Of a DNA stretch of 34,826 bases, positions 25,502 to 31,881 are shown one piece after another. The position numbers and the translations under genes were made by a program. Positions within the stretch are counted from its first letter, which is position 1. Every line of letters starts with the position of its first letter. The notes under the pieces are model-generated. The model did not search any database. It had not been told where the DNA came from and saw only the letters and a list, made by a program, of their open reading frames with translations. Origin of the DNA: Rubrivivax sp. (GTDB lineage: Bacteria; Pseudomonadota; Gammaproteobacteria; Burkholderiales; Burkholderiaceae_C); the NCBI GenBank assembly GCA_016788525.1, contig JAEUPD010000059.1, positions 1 through 34,826 on the forward strand. The letters run 5' to 3'.

Positions 25502-26380
25502 TCATCGCTCTTCGAAGCGGTTCTCGATGAAACCGAGGCCGTCGACCTCGGCGCGCACCACGTCGCCCGGCCTCAGCCACTTGGGCGGCGAGAAGCCCAT
25601 GCCCACGCCGCTGGGGCTGCCGGTGGCGATGACGTCGCCCGGGTACAGCGTGATGCCGCGCGAGATGGCTTCGATCTGCGCGGCGATGTCGAAGATCATG
25701 TCCCGGGTGTTGGCGTCTTGCCGCAACTCGCCATTCACAAACCCGCGGATGCGCGTGGCCTGGCCGTCGAACTCGCTGGCGGTGGCGATCCACGGCCCCA
25801 TCGGGCAGAAGGTGTCGAAGCTCTTGCCCAGGTGCCACTGCTGGTGGCGCGTCTGCACGTCGCGCGCGCTGACGTCGTTGACGATGGTGTAGCCGAACAC
25901 ATGCTCCATCGCCCGCGAACGCGGAATGTTGATGCCCCCGCGGCCGATGACCACCGCGAGCTCGCACTCGTAGTCGACCTGCTCCGTGATCGCCCTGCCG
26001 GGCAGCCTGACGGTGTCATACGGACCGACCACCGTCTCCGGCACCTTGGTGAACACGATCGGCCACAGGTCGCGCTCGCGGCTTGGCGCCACCGCGTCGC
26101 GGAAGACGGTGGTGGAAAGCTCTTCGGCGTGCGCCCGATAGTTGCGGCCGATGCAGAAGAGGTTGCGCCGCGGGCGCAGCGGCGCGCACAGCGTGAGGGC
26201 CTCCACCGGCAGGCGTGCGCCCGCCGCCGGCGGCAGCGGGTCGCCATGGGCCAGCGAGCGCACCAGCTCGAACGCGCCGCGCTCAGGCCGCGGCGCGGCC
26301 AGCGGCGTCGCTTCACGTCCGTCGGCAGAGATGATGCCGACCTGGGGCCGGCCACCCCAGCTCCAGCTGGCGATGCGCAT
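25502..26380 (-). CDS. Fumarylacetoacetate hydrolase (FAH) family protein
   Basis: A 292-residue FAH-family enzyme. Members hydrolyse or decarboxylate beta-dicarbonyl or 2-oxoacid compounds in aromatic and related catabolism, using a divalent metal. The core starts at LFCIGRNYRAHAEEL (74-88). Metal ligands are E138 and E140 (DYECELAVVIG) and D169 (GYTIVNDVSARD). GKSFDTFCPMGPW, GDVIATGSPSGVGMG and the C-terminal GDVVRAEVDGLGFIENRF are all typical. It is the first gene of the long minus-strand run, divergent from the TetR-type regulator, and so is the probable control point. Confidence 0.94.
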   Translation of the reverse strand: MRIASWSWGGRPQVGIISADGREATPLAAPRPERGAFELVRSLAHGDPLPPAAGARLPVEALTLCAPLRPRRNLFCIGRNYRAHAEELSTTVFRDAVAPSRERDLWPIVFTKVPETVVGPYDTVRLPGRAITEQVDYECELAVVIGRGGINIPRSRAMEHVFGYTIVNDVSARDVQTRHQQWHLGKSFDTFCPMGPWIATASEFDGQATRIRGFVNGELRQDANTRDMIFDIAAQIEAISRGITLYPGDVIATGSPSGVGMGFSPPKWLRPGDVVRAEVDGLGFIENRFEER

Positions 26381-26502
26381 GGACTCGTCTTGTCTCCGTG
26401 CGGCCGCACCTGCTGGCCCCCTTGCGGGGCGGGCGCGGTCCGAACCGGCGTGGGTTCGTGAGGATCCGGAAAGCGGTGGGGACGCGGAGGAAATGGGCCC
26501 CG

Positions 26503-26518
26503 TGAGACTTGCGTCTCA
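26503..26518. promoter_or_regulatory. Candidate TetR-type operator in the divergent promoter region
   Basis: TGAGACTTGCGTCTCA is a perfect inverted repeat (6 + 4 + 6) in the 199-base gap between the FAH-family gene and the divergent regulator gene. It overlaps the candidate -35 of the regulator, TTGCGT (26509-26514), which is followed after 18 bases by CATCAT (26533-26538) as a possible -10. The position is as expected for autorepression. The promoter toward the hydrolase cluster was not identified. Confidence 0.55.
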
Positions 26519-26579
26519 AATCGGGATCGGTGCATCATACGGGCACGCTTGCCGCGGCCACAAGAACAATCCAAGCCCC

Positions 26580-27383
26580 ATGAGCCCGGTGAAAACCCGC
26601 ACCCTGAAGCGCCCGCCGGCGCAGCCGAGCCCGCCGCAACCGCCGCCCGAGCGTGGCGTGAAGGCCGCCACCTTCAAGCTGCTGCTCGACACGGCGATGG
26701 AGATCATCCGCGATGGCCACATCCCCAGCGTGGCCGAAGTCGCCGTGCGCTCGAAGGTCTCGCGCGCCACGGCGTACCGCTACTTCCCCAGCCGCAGCGC
26801 GCTGGTCACCGCCGTCATCGACAGCTCGCTGGGGCCCGTGCGCACGCTGTCGAGCAACCTGCCCGATGGGCGCGCGCGTGTGCGCGAGCTGTTCGAGCAG
26901 ACCTTCCCGCGCTTCCAGGAGTTCGAGCCGCAGCTGCGTGCGGCCGCCCAGCTCGCGCTGGAGCAGTGGGCGCAGGAGCGTGCCGGCCTGCTGGAAGAGG
27001 AACCGTATCGCCGTGGCCACCGCATCCGCATCCTCGAGCACGCGATCGCGCCGTTGAGGGACAAGCTCACGCCGACGATGCGCCAGCGGCTGCACCATGC
27101 GCTGTCGGTGGTCTACGGCATCGAGCCGTGGGTCATCCTGAAGGACATCTGGGGCCTGCCCGAGCGCGAAGTGCAGCGCGTGGCGCTGTGGATGGCCGAT
27201 GCGCTGATCGATACGGCGCTGGCGCAGTCGGCGCTGCCAGGTGCCGGGGCGCGCGACACGTTGGCGAAGCCAGCAGCGCGATCCGCGGCCAAGCCGGCGG
27301 CGAGGTCCGCGGCGAAACCGACAGCGAGAACTGCCCAGAGGCCAGCGCTCCGAAGTGCGCCGGCCTCGAAGTCACCCCGGTGA
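26580..27383 (+). CDS. TetR-family transcriptional regulator with basic C-terminal tail
   Basis: A 267-residue regulator. After a Pro-rich start (PPAQPSPPQPPPE), the TetR DNA-binding domain covers about 25-75, with the helix-turn-helix IPSVAEVAVRSKVSRATAYRYFPSRSALV. The ligand-binding helices follow (to about 225). The last 40 residues repeat AARSAAKP-type words rich in Ala, Lys and Arg, like histone H1-like or AlgP-type tails, and are absent from ordinary TetR proteins. The ATG at 26580 has no clear Shine-Dalgarno. It is divergent from the 14-gene cluster and near a TGAGAC/GTCTCA dyad, so it is the likely local regulator. The effector is unknown. Confidence 0.9.
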   Translation: MSPVKTRTLKRPPAQPSPPQPPPERGVKAATFKLLLDTAMEIIRDGHIPSVAEVAVRSKVSRATAYRYFPSRSALVTAVIDSSLGPVRTLSSNLPDGRARVRELFEQTFPRFQEFEPQLRAAAQLALEQWAQERAGLLEEEPYRRGHRIRILEHAIAPLRDKLTPTMRQRLHHALSVVYGIEPWVILKDIWGLPEREVQRVALWMADALIDTALAQSALPGAGARDTLAKPAARSAAKPAARSAAKPTARTAQRPALRSAPASKSPR

Positions 27384-27410
27384 CGCGGTAGCGCGGCGTG
27401 GGCCGCGACA

Positions 27411-28088
27411 ATGGCCCAGATGGGAACCGTCACTCTCGTGCGGCACGGTCAGGCCTCGTTCGGCGCGGCGGACTACGACCAGCTCAGCGAGCTTGGCGTG
27501 CGGCAGTGCGAGGCCCTGGGCGAGTACTTCGCGCAGCGCGGGCGCCGTTTCGATGTCGTGCTGACCGGCACCTTGAAGCGGCATGGGCAGTCGCTGGCGG
27601 CGATGGCCTCGCGCCTCGGGCCGCTGCCTGAAGGGCGGGCGGTGGCTGCGCTGAACGAGTATGACGCCGAAGGGCTGACACGCGCGGTGGCCGGCGACGG
27701 CCTGCCTGTTCAGGCGCCCGGCGGTGACCGCCGGGAGCATTTCCGCCTGCTGCGCGAGGGCCTCGCGCGCTGGATGCGCGGCGAGCTCAGCGTGCCCGGC
27801 ATGCCCGGGTGGGCCGAGTTCCGCGGCGGCGTCGTGCGCGTGCTCGAAGAGGTGCGCGACAGCGGCGCCGAGAATGTGCTCGTCGTCAGCAGCGGCGGGC
27901 CGATCGCCACCGCGCTGGCGCACGTGCTGAACGCACCGGCCGACGCGGTGGTGGCGCTGAACCTGCAGCTGCGCAACAGCGCCTTGAGCGAGCTGAACGT
28001 GACGCGCACGCGCCTGTGGCTCACCGGCTACAACGCGCTGCCACACCTCGACCACCCGCAGCGCGCCGGGTGGGTGAGCTACTCCTGA
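27411..28088 (+). CDS. Histidine-phosphatase-family (phosphoglycerate-mutase-like) protein
   Basis: A 225-residue protein of the histidine phosphatase superfamily. The phospho-accepting motif is LVRHGQAS, with R11, H12 and G13. R57 in GTLKRHGQS and the acidic E83 in NEYDAEGL fit the usual active site. The second conserved histidine, normally in V-S-H-G-G, is replaced by serine: VVSSGGPIA, S161. So the protein may be a weak phosphatase, a specialised variant or a binding protein. It starts 27 bases after the TetR-type gene on the same strand, so the two may be co-transcribed. An ATG three codons later is an alternative start. Confidence 0.9.
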   Translation: MAQMGTVTLVRHGQASFGAADYDQLSELGVRQCEALGEYFAQRGRRFDVVLTGTLKRHGQSLAAMASRLGPLPEGRAVAALNEYDAEGLTRAVAGDGLPVQAPGGDRREHFRLLREGLARWMRGELSVPGMPGWAEFRGGVVRVLEEVRDSGAENVLVVSSGGPIATALAHVLNAPADAVVALNLQLRNSALSELNVTRTRLWLTGYNALPHLDHPQRAGWVSYS

Positions 28089-28153
28089 AGCCGCAGCCGC
28101 CCGCCGACCGGGCTGGCGCCGTTGCGGCCATGGGGCCTGGCCGGCCAACGGTT

Positions 28154-28172
28154 CCGGCCCGGCACGGGCCGG
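28154..28172. terminator. GC-rich hairpin between convergent genes
   Basis: CCGGCCCG (28154-28161) and CGGGCCGG (28165-28172) form a perfect 8-base-pair stem with a GCA loop, between the 3' ends of the phosphatase-like and BON-LysM genes. It has no T-tract, so a bidirectional terminator role is only a guess from position. Confidence 0.4.
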
Positions 28173-28185
28173 CCGCTGCACAGCC

Positions 28186-28686
28186 TCACTGCGGCGGGAT
28201 GCGCAGCATCTGCCCCGGATAGATCTTGTCCGGGTGCGAGAGCATCGGCTTGTTGGCCTCGAAGATCACCGGGTACTTGTTCGGGTCGCCGTAGAACTTC
28301 TTGGCGATCTTGCTGAGGTTGTCGCCGCTGACCACGGTGTGCCACTGCGCCTCGGGTTCGGGCGACGAGACGGTCAGCATGTCGTTCACGGCGGCAACGC
28401 CGGCGACGTTGCCGCAGCACAGCAGCACGCGCTCCTTGGTGGCCTGGTCGGGCATGATGCCGTCGGCGGTGACGGTGGACGTGGCGGCGTCGAAGCTGAC
28501 GCTCAGGCTGTCGGTGGGCAGCCCCTGTGCCCGCACGTAGTCGATGATCGCGTCGCCGGCGGCCTTGCTCAGCGCGGCGATGTTCTCCGGTGTCGGTGTG
28601 GCGGCGGCGGCGTCCTGCGCGGCCTTGGCTTGTCCCTTGCCGAACAGCTTCTCGCCGGCGTCCTTCAGGAACGACATCAATCCCAT
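28186..28686 (-). CDS. BON-LysM domain protein (Kbp/YgaU-like)
   Basis: A 166-residue protein similar in plan to E. coli Kbp (YgaU), a cytoplasmic potassium-binding protein. It begins MGLMSFLKDAGEKLFGKG. A BON domain lies at about 40-108 (VSFDAATSTVTADGIMPDQATKERVLLCCGNVAGVAAVNDML) and a LysM domain at about 115-164 (WHTVVSGDNLSKIAKKFYGDPNKYPVIFEANKPML to PGQMLRIP). There is no signal peptide, as in Kbp. GGAGAG precedes the ATG. It is about 17 residues longer than the E. coli protein because of an Ala-rich segment near 20-35. The two adjacent cysteines (CC, about 89-90) in the BON domain are unusual. Confidence 0.92.
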   Translation of the reverse strand: MGLMSFLKDAGEKLFGKGQAKAAQDAAAATPTPENIAALSKAAGDAIIDYVRAQGLPTDSLSVSFDAATSTVTADGIMPDQATKERVLLCCGNVAGVAAVNDMLTVSSPEPEAQWHTVVSGDNLSKIAKKFYGDPNKYPVIFEANKPMLSHPDKIYPGQMLRIPPQ

Positions 28687-28759
28687 GGTGCTCTCTCCTG
28701 GTGTGGCCGGGCCCGGGTGGCCCGTGTGGGCATGCTACGCCGGCCGCTGCACGCTTCCA

Positions 28760-28777
28760 CCCATGCTGCAGCATGGG
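28760..28777. promoter_or_regulatory. Perfect 18-base palindrome upstream of the Kbp-like gene
   Basis: CCCATGCTGCAGCATGGG is a perfect palindrome 73 bases upstream of the BON-LysM start and 72 bases beyond the ureE stop, in a 162-base gap. Its symmetry and lack of a loop fit a binding site for a dimeric protein better than an RNA hairpin. No regulator can be named. Confidence 0.45.
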
Positions 28778-28848
28778 CCGCGTTCAAGGGTGATGCGCGT
28801 GCGGGCGCGCGGCCCGGGCGCTTGTAGTTCCTTGCTCTGTGCCTCTGA

Positions 28849-29490
28849 TCAGTGCTTGTGATCCGGGGTGCCGCCGGACGGATGATCGTGCCCATGGTCG
28901 TGACCGTGGTCGCGGCCTTGGTGGGCGTGCCCATGATGGTGCGCGTGGTCGTGATGGTCGTGCCCGTGGTCGTGATGGTCGTGCGCATGGTGGCGCGCAT
29001 GGTCGTGATGATGGTTTTCGTGCGCGCCATGGGGGTGCGCCGGCTCGTCACCGGATTCAGGCTCGAAGGCGGCCTGCTCCTCGCTGACGATCAGGTGCAT
29101 GCGGCGCAGCATGGCGCCCAGCGCAGGGTCGGGCTCGAGCTGGAGGTGATCGGGCCGAAGTTGCACTGCCACGTGGCGGCTGCCGAGGTGGTAGGCAGCA
29201 CGCAGCAGGTCGCCGGGCATGCCGTGCTCGGTGCAGTGGCGCACCACCATCACGGGCTGCGGTGCCGCCTTCACCACGACGAGCGTGCCGTCCTCGGCCA
29301 CCAGCACGTCGCCGCCGCGCACCACGCTGCCGCGCGGCAGGGCCACGTCGAGCCGGCGCCCGGTGCTGTCGGCGGCTTCGAAGCGGCTGCGCTGCCGTAT
29401 CTCCCAGCCCAGTTCCACCGTGGCGGCGCGCCGGGTCAGCACGGTGGCCAGGCCACGACCCTGTGCGATGAGCTTGTTCACGGTGAGCAT
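28849..29490 (-). CDS. ureE: Urease accessory protein UreE
   Basis: A 213-residue UreE, the nickel metallochaperone that delivers nickel to urease. The N-terminal domain (about 1-75) starts MLTVNKLIAQG and contains VELGWEIRQRSRFEAADSTGRRLDVALPRGSVVRGGDVL. The C-terminal metal-binding domain (about 76-145) has VMVVRHCTEHGMPGDLLRAAYHLGSRHVAVQL, with the conserved nickel-site His in the YHLGSRH region. The last 60 or so residues carry about 29 histidines in H-D, H-H and H-G words, a nickel-storage tail. GAGGAA precedes the ATG. No other urease gene is in the window, so it is unlinked from ureDABC/FG here. It could be a stand-alone copy serving a distant urease cluster. Confidence 0.96.
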   Translation of the reverse strand: MLTVNKLIAQGRGLATVLTRRAATVELGWEIRQRSRFEAADSTGRRLDVALPRGSVVRGGDVLVAEDGTLVVVKAAPQPVMVVRHCTEHGMPGDLLRAAYHLGSRHVAVQLRPDHLQLEPDPALGAMLRRMHLIVSEEQAAFEPESGDEPAHPHGAHENHHHDHARHHAHDHHDHGHDHHDHAHHHGHAHQGRDHGHDHGHDHPSGGTPDHKH

Positions 29491-29715
29491 GGGTGGTTCC
29501 TCGGTAGGCGCGCCAGGGCCGGGTCGCTGCAGGTTATAGCGCCAGGCAGCGGGCGTTGCCGGGGCCAGGGGGCGCCGCGTCGCGTGGCGCCGGCCCCACG
29601 CGCGAACGCTTTGTCACTGCTTTGCGTGAGCCTGCGGCCAGGGCCGGCGTGGCAGCGTCGGGCGGCGCGGCCAGAATGCCGCAGTTCCCCCTTTCATGCC
29701 GCCAAGGAAATCGCC

Positions 29716-30459
29716 ATGCACCTTCGCCGTTGCCTGACCGCCACCGTCACCACCACCGCCGCCGCCGGCCTGGCCCTTGCCGCTGCCGGCGCGGCCCGGG
29801 CCGCCGACTTCAACGCCATCAACCTGCTCAACCAGACCGAGTTCCGCGCCCTGGCCGAGGACATCGGTGCCGCGGTCTCGTACAAGGGCATGATCCCCTC
29901 GGAGGGCCTGGGCATCACCGGCTTCGACATCGGCATCTCGGCAGGCGCCACGGAAGTGGCCAACCGCGCCACGCTGAGCAAGGCCGCGGGCGGTGCCGAC
30001 ATCCCCAAGGCCATGCCGCTGGCCGGCATCCGCGCGGTGAAGGGGCTGCCGTTCGGCATCGACATCGGCGCGGTGGTGATGGGCCTGCCGGAGACCAACG
30101 TGCGGGCCACCGGTGGCGAACTGCGCTGGGCGTTCGTCGGCGGCAACGCGGTGCTGCCGGCGGTGGCGCTGCGCGCCTCTACGATGAATCTGTCGGGCGT
30201 CAGCCAGTTGAAGATGCGTGCCAACAGCGTCGACTTGTCGATCAGCAAGGGCATCCTGTTCCTGACCCCGTATGCCGGTGTGGGCCGTGTCGAGATCAGC
30301 TCCAGCGCGCCGGGCACTTCGCTGGCGCGCGAGAAGTTCGCCATGGACAAGGTGTTCGCCGGCATCAACATCGCCTTCGTGCCGTTTGCCCTCGTCGTCG
30401 AGGCCGACAAGACCGGCGAGGCGACCAGCTATGGTCTCAAGCTCGCGCTGCGCTGGTAG
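29716..30459 (+). CDS. Probable outer-membrane beta-barrel protein of unknown function
   Basis: A 247-residue exported protein. The signal peptide is about residues 1-29 (Ala-rich core, cleavage near ARA-AD). The mature part alternates polar and hydrophobic residues in short strands, such as LRWAFVGGNAVLPAVALRAS and ILFLTPYAGVGRVEISSS, and ends with GLKLALRW. A C-terminal aromatic residue in the last strand is the classic BAM recognition signal. I do not recognise a specific family. AAGGAAA lies about 6 bases upstream of the ATG. The frame is open far upstream on the same strand, but that part is the shadow of ureE. It ends about 66 bases before rnpB. Confidence 0.82.
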   Translation: MHLRRCLTATVTTTAAAGLALAAAGAARAADFNAINLLNQTEFRALAEDIGAAVSYKGMIPSEGLGITGFDIGISAGATEVANRATLSKAAGGADIPKAMPLAGIRAVKGLPFGIDIGAVVMGLPETNVRATGGELRWAFVGGNAVLPAVALRASTMNLSGVSQLKMRANSVDLSISKGILFLTPYAGVGRVEISSSAPGTSLAREKFAMDKVFAGINIAFVPFALVVEADKTGEATSYGLKLALRW

Positions 30460-30512
30460 GGCCTCGCCGAAGGGCGTGGCCTCAGGCCGGGGCGCTGCCC
30501 GGGCGCCCGGCG

Positions 30513-30518
30513 GATAAT
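30513..30518 (+). promoter_or_regulatory. -10 element of rnpB
   Basis: GATAAT (30513-30518) matches the sigma70 -10 consensus at five of six positions and lies 7 bases before the predicted first base of rnpB (30526). This is the correct distance for transcription to begin there. No good -35 hexamer is visible 16-18 bases upstream. Confidence 0.55.
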
Positions 30519-30525
30519 CCGCCCC

Positions 30526-30978
30526 GTGAAGCAGGCCAGACCGCCGCTGGTGCGCCACAGGGAAACCTGGCACTGGAGGAAGGTCCGGACTGCACAGGGC
30601 GGCGTAGCAGCTAACGGCTGTCCACCGCGAGGTGAGGATCAGAGCAACAGAGACGAGTCCGGACGGGGTTCCGCGTCGGGTGCTCTGTCGGGGGCCGGCG
30701 TCAGCCGGCAGCCCGGGCGGCGCAAGCCGCTCGGGCGAGGGCGCAAGCCCGAACCCGACAGCCATCCCGGGGCGGGGCAAGGCCTCGCCCGGGGTGAAAC
30801 GGGCAATCTCTACGCGCAGCAACACCAAATAGGCCGGCTTTGATGCGGCCCGCGGAGCCGGCGGGTAGGTGGCACCGAGCCGGGTGGGCGACCCCCGGCC
30901 CAGAGGAATGGCGGTCACGGCTGCGCTTCGCAAGGGGCGTGGCCGCACAGAATCCGGCCTATCGGCCTGCTTCACACT
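30526..30978 (+). ncRNA. rnpB: RNase P RNA (bacterial type A)
   Basis: This is the catalytic RNA that trims the 5' leader of tRNA precursors. The 5' end GTGAAGCAGGCC pairs perfectly over 12 bases with GGCCTGCTTCAC (30964-30975), forming helix P1. Universally conserved blocks occur in order: GGAGGAAGGTCCGGACT near 30574-30590, CAGAGCAACAGAGACGAG, GAAACGGGCAATCTCTACG, AGCAACACCAAATAGGCCGG, and ACAGAATCCGGCCTATCGG before the P1 strand. The length of about 450 bases exceeds the 377 of E. coli. The extra sequence is a run of GC-rich stem-loops at about 30685-30800. No protein gene belongs here, although frames are open on both strands. Confidence 0.95.
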
Positions 30979-31030
30979 TATTTCGGCGTTAGGGGCGCGG
31001 CTCGGTCGCCGCGAGGCTCGCGCGCCGGGG

Positions 31031-31069
31031 CGCACCGCCACGCCCGCGGCCGCGTGGCGCGGTGGGCGC
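31031..31069. terminator. GC-rich hairpin between rnpB and a convergent gene
   Basis: CCACGC (31038-31043) and GCGTGG (31052-31057) form the top of a longer imperfect stem. The outer parts GCGCACCG and CGGTGGGCGC also pair with small bulges. It lies 50-90 bases past the 3' end of rnpB and just before the stop of the convergent dioxygenase-like gene. No T-tract is present, so termination is inferred from position. Confidence 0.4.
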
Positions 31070-31072
31070 CGC

Positions 31073-31765
31073 TCAGTCGGGCACGATCAGTTCGTGCCTG
31101 GCCACCCAGCCCAGCGCGGGCTGCGTGGCCGCCGCTGGCGCGGCGGTGGCCGGGGCACGCGCCAGGCGCATCTCCAGCGTGGCGCGGCCCTCGGCCGGCA
31201 CGTTGCGCCACAGGAAATCGCGCGGATTGCCGGCGTCGCCGGCGACGAACAGCTGCGAGGTCCACTCGCCGAAGCTGGCGTGCCGCAGCTTGACATGGAT
31301 GTGCGGCGTGCGCCCCGGGTACGGCACCGGCCGGATGGTGCGAAAGGCGAGCTCGCCGCGCGCATCGCTCGTTGCCGCACCGAAGCCCTGGAAACCCGGG
31401 TCCCAGCGTGTTGCGCGCTCTTCGGCCGGGCGCGGCACCTGCGGGTGCCGGTAGTGCTGCAGCGTGTCGCATTGCCAGATCTCGACCTCTGCGCCGTCGA
31501 CGAGCCGGCCGGCCGCGTCGGCCACCACCAGCGACAGGCCGAGGTGCTCGCCGCGCGCCACGTGGGTCTGCGCGCCCTCGCGCACCAGCGTCAGGTCGGC
31601 GTCCCAGTCGTTCCACTGCGCGCGCCAGCGGCGCGGTGGGTAGAACGGGCCATCGGTCATCGAAGGCATCACGCGCCGGGAACTGGCCAGGGCCGGCTTG
31701 GCCAGCCATGCCGCGGCAAGCGCGTGGCCGCAGGAAGCGAGCAGGATTCGGCGGCGTGAATGCAT
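31073..31765 (-). CDS. Exported intradiol-dioxygenase-like protein
   Basis: A 230-residue protein of the protocatechuate 3,4-dioxygenase fold. The Fe(III) ligand set of intradiol dioxygenases is present: Y105 (TLQHYRHP), Y149 (PVPYPGRTPH), H155 and H157 (PHIHVKL). MPSMTDGPFYPP (33-44) and VVDGAEVEIWQCDTLQHY-type words are typical of the stand-alone family. The N-terminus (SRRRILLASCGHALAAAWLA) is a twin-arginine-like signal, so the protein is probably exported after folding with its iron. Ring cleavage of a catechol-like compound is possible. Secreted members of this group often have unknown substrates. It is convergent with rnpB and divergent from the carbonic anhydrase gene. Confidence 0.9.
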   Translation of the reverse strand: MHSRRRILLASCGHALAAAWLAKPALASSRRVMPSMTDGPFYPPRRWRAQWNDWDADLTLVREGAQTHVARGEHLGLSLVVADAAGRLVDGAEVEIWQCDTLQHYRHPQVPRPAEERATRWDPGFQGFGAATSDARGELAFRTIRPVPYPGRTPHIHVKLRHASFGEWTSQLFVAGDAGNPRDFLWRNVPAEGRATLEMRLARAPATAAPAAATQPALGWVARHELIVPD

Positions 31766-31881
31766 CGCGCGATTGAAGCACCGTTCGGGTGGCCCTGCAG
31801 CGGGTGCGACTGCGCCGCCCGGCCGAGGCGCGCCTCAAGCCGGTGCCCGACGGGCCGATATCTGGCCGAGGAGCCCTTGCC

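Noticed and set aside
28852-29715. N-terminal extension of the beta-barrel gene back to 28852
   Set aside because: The extension is the reverse of ureE. The real start at 29716 has a ribosome site and a signal peptide.
29614-31041. 475-codon minus-strand frame spanning rnpB and the beta-barrel gene
   Set aside because: It runs through the highly conserved rnpB sequence and opposite a signal-peptide-bearing gene. It is a composite artefact.
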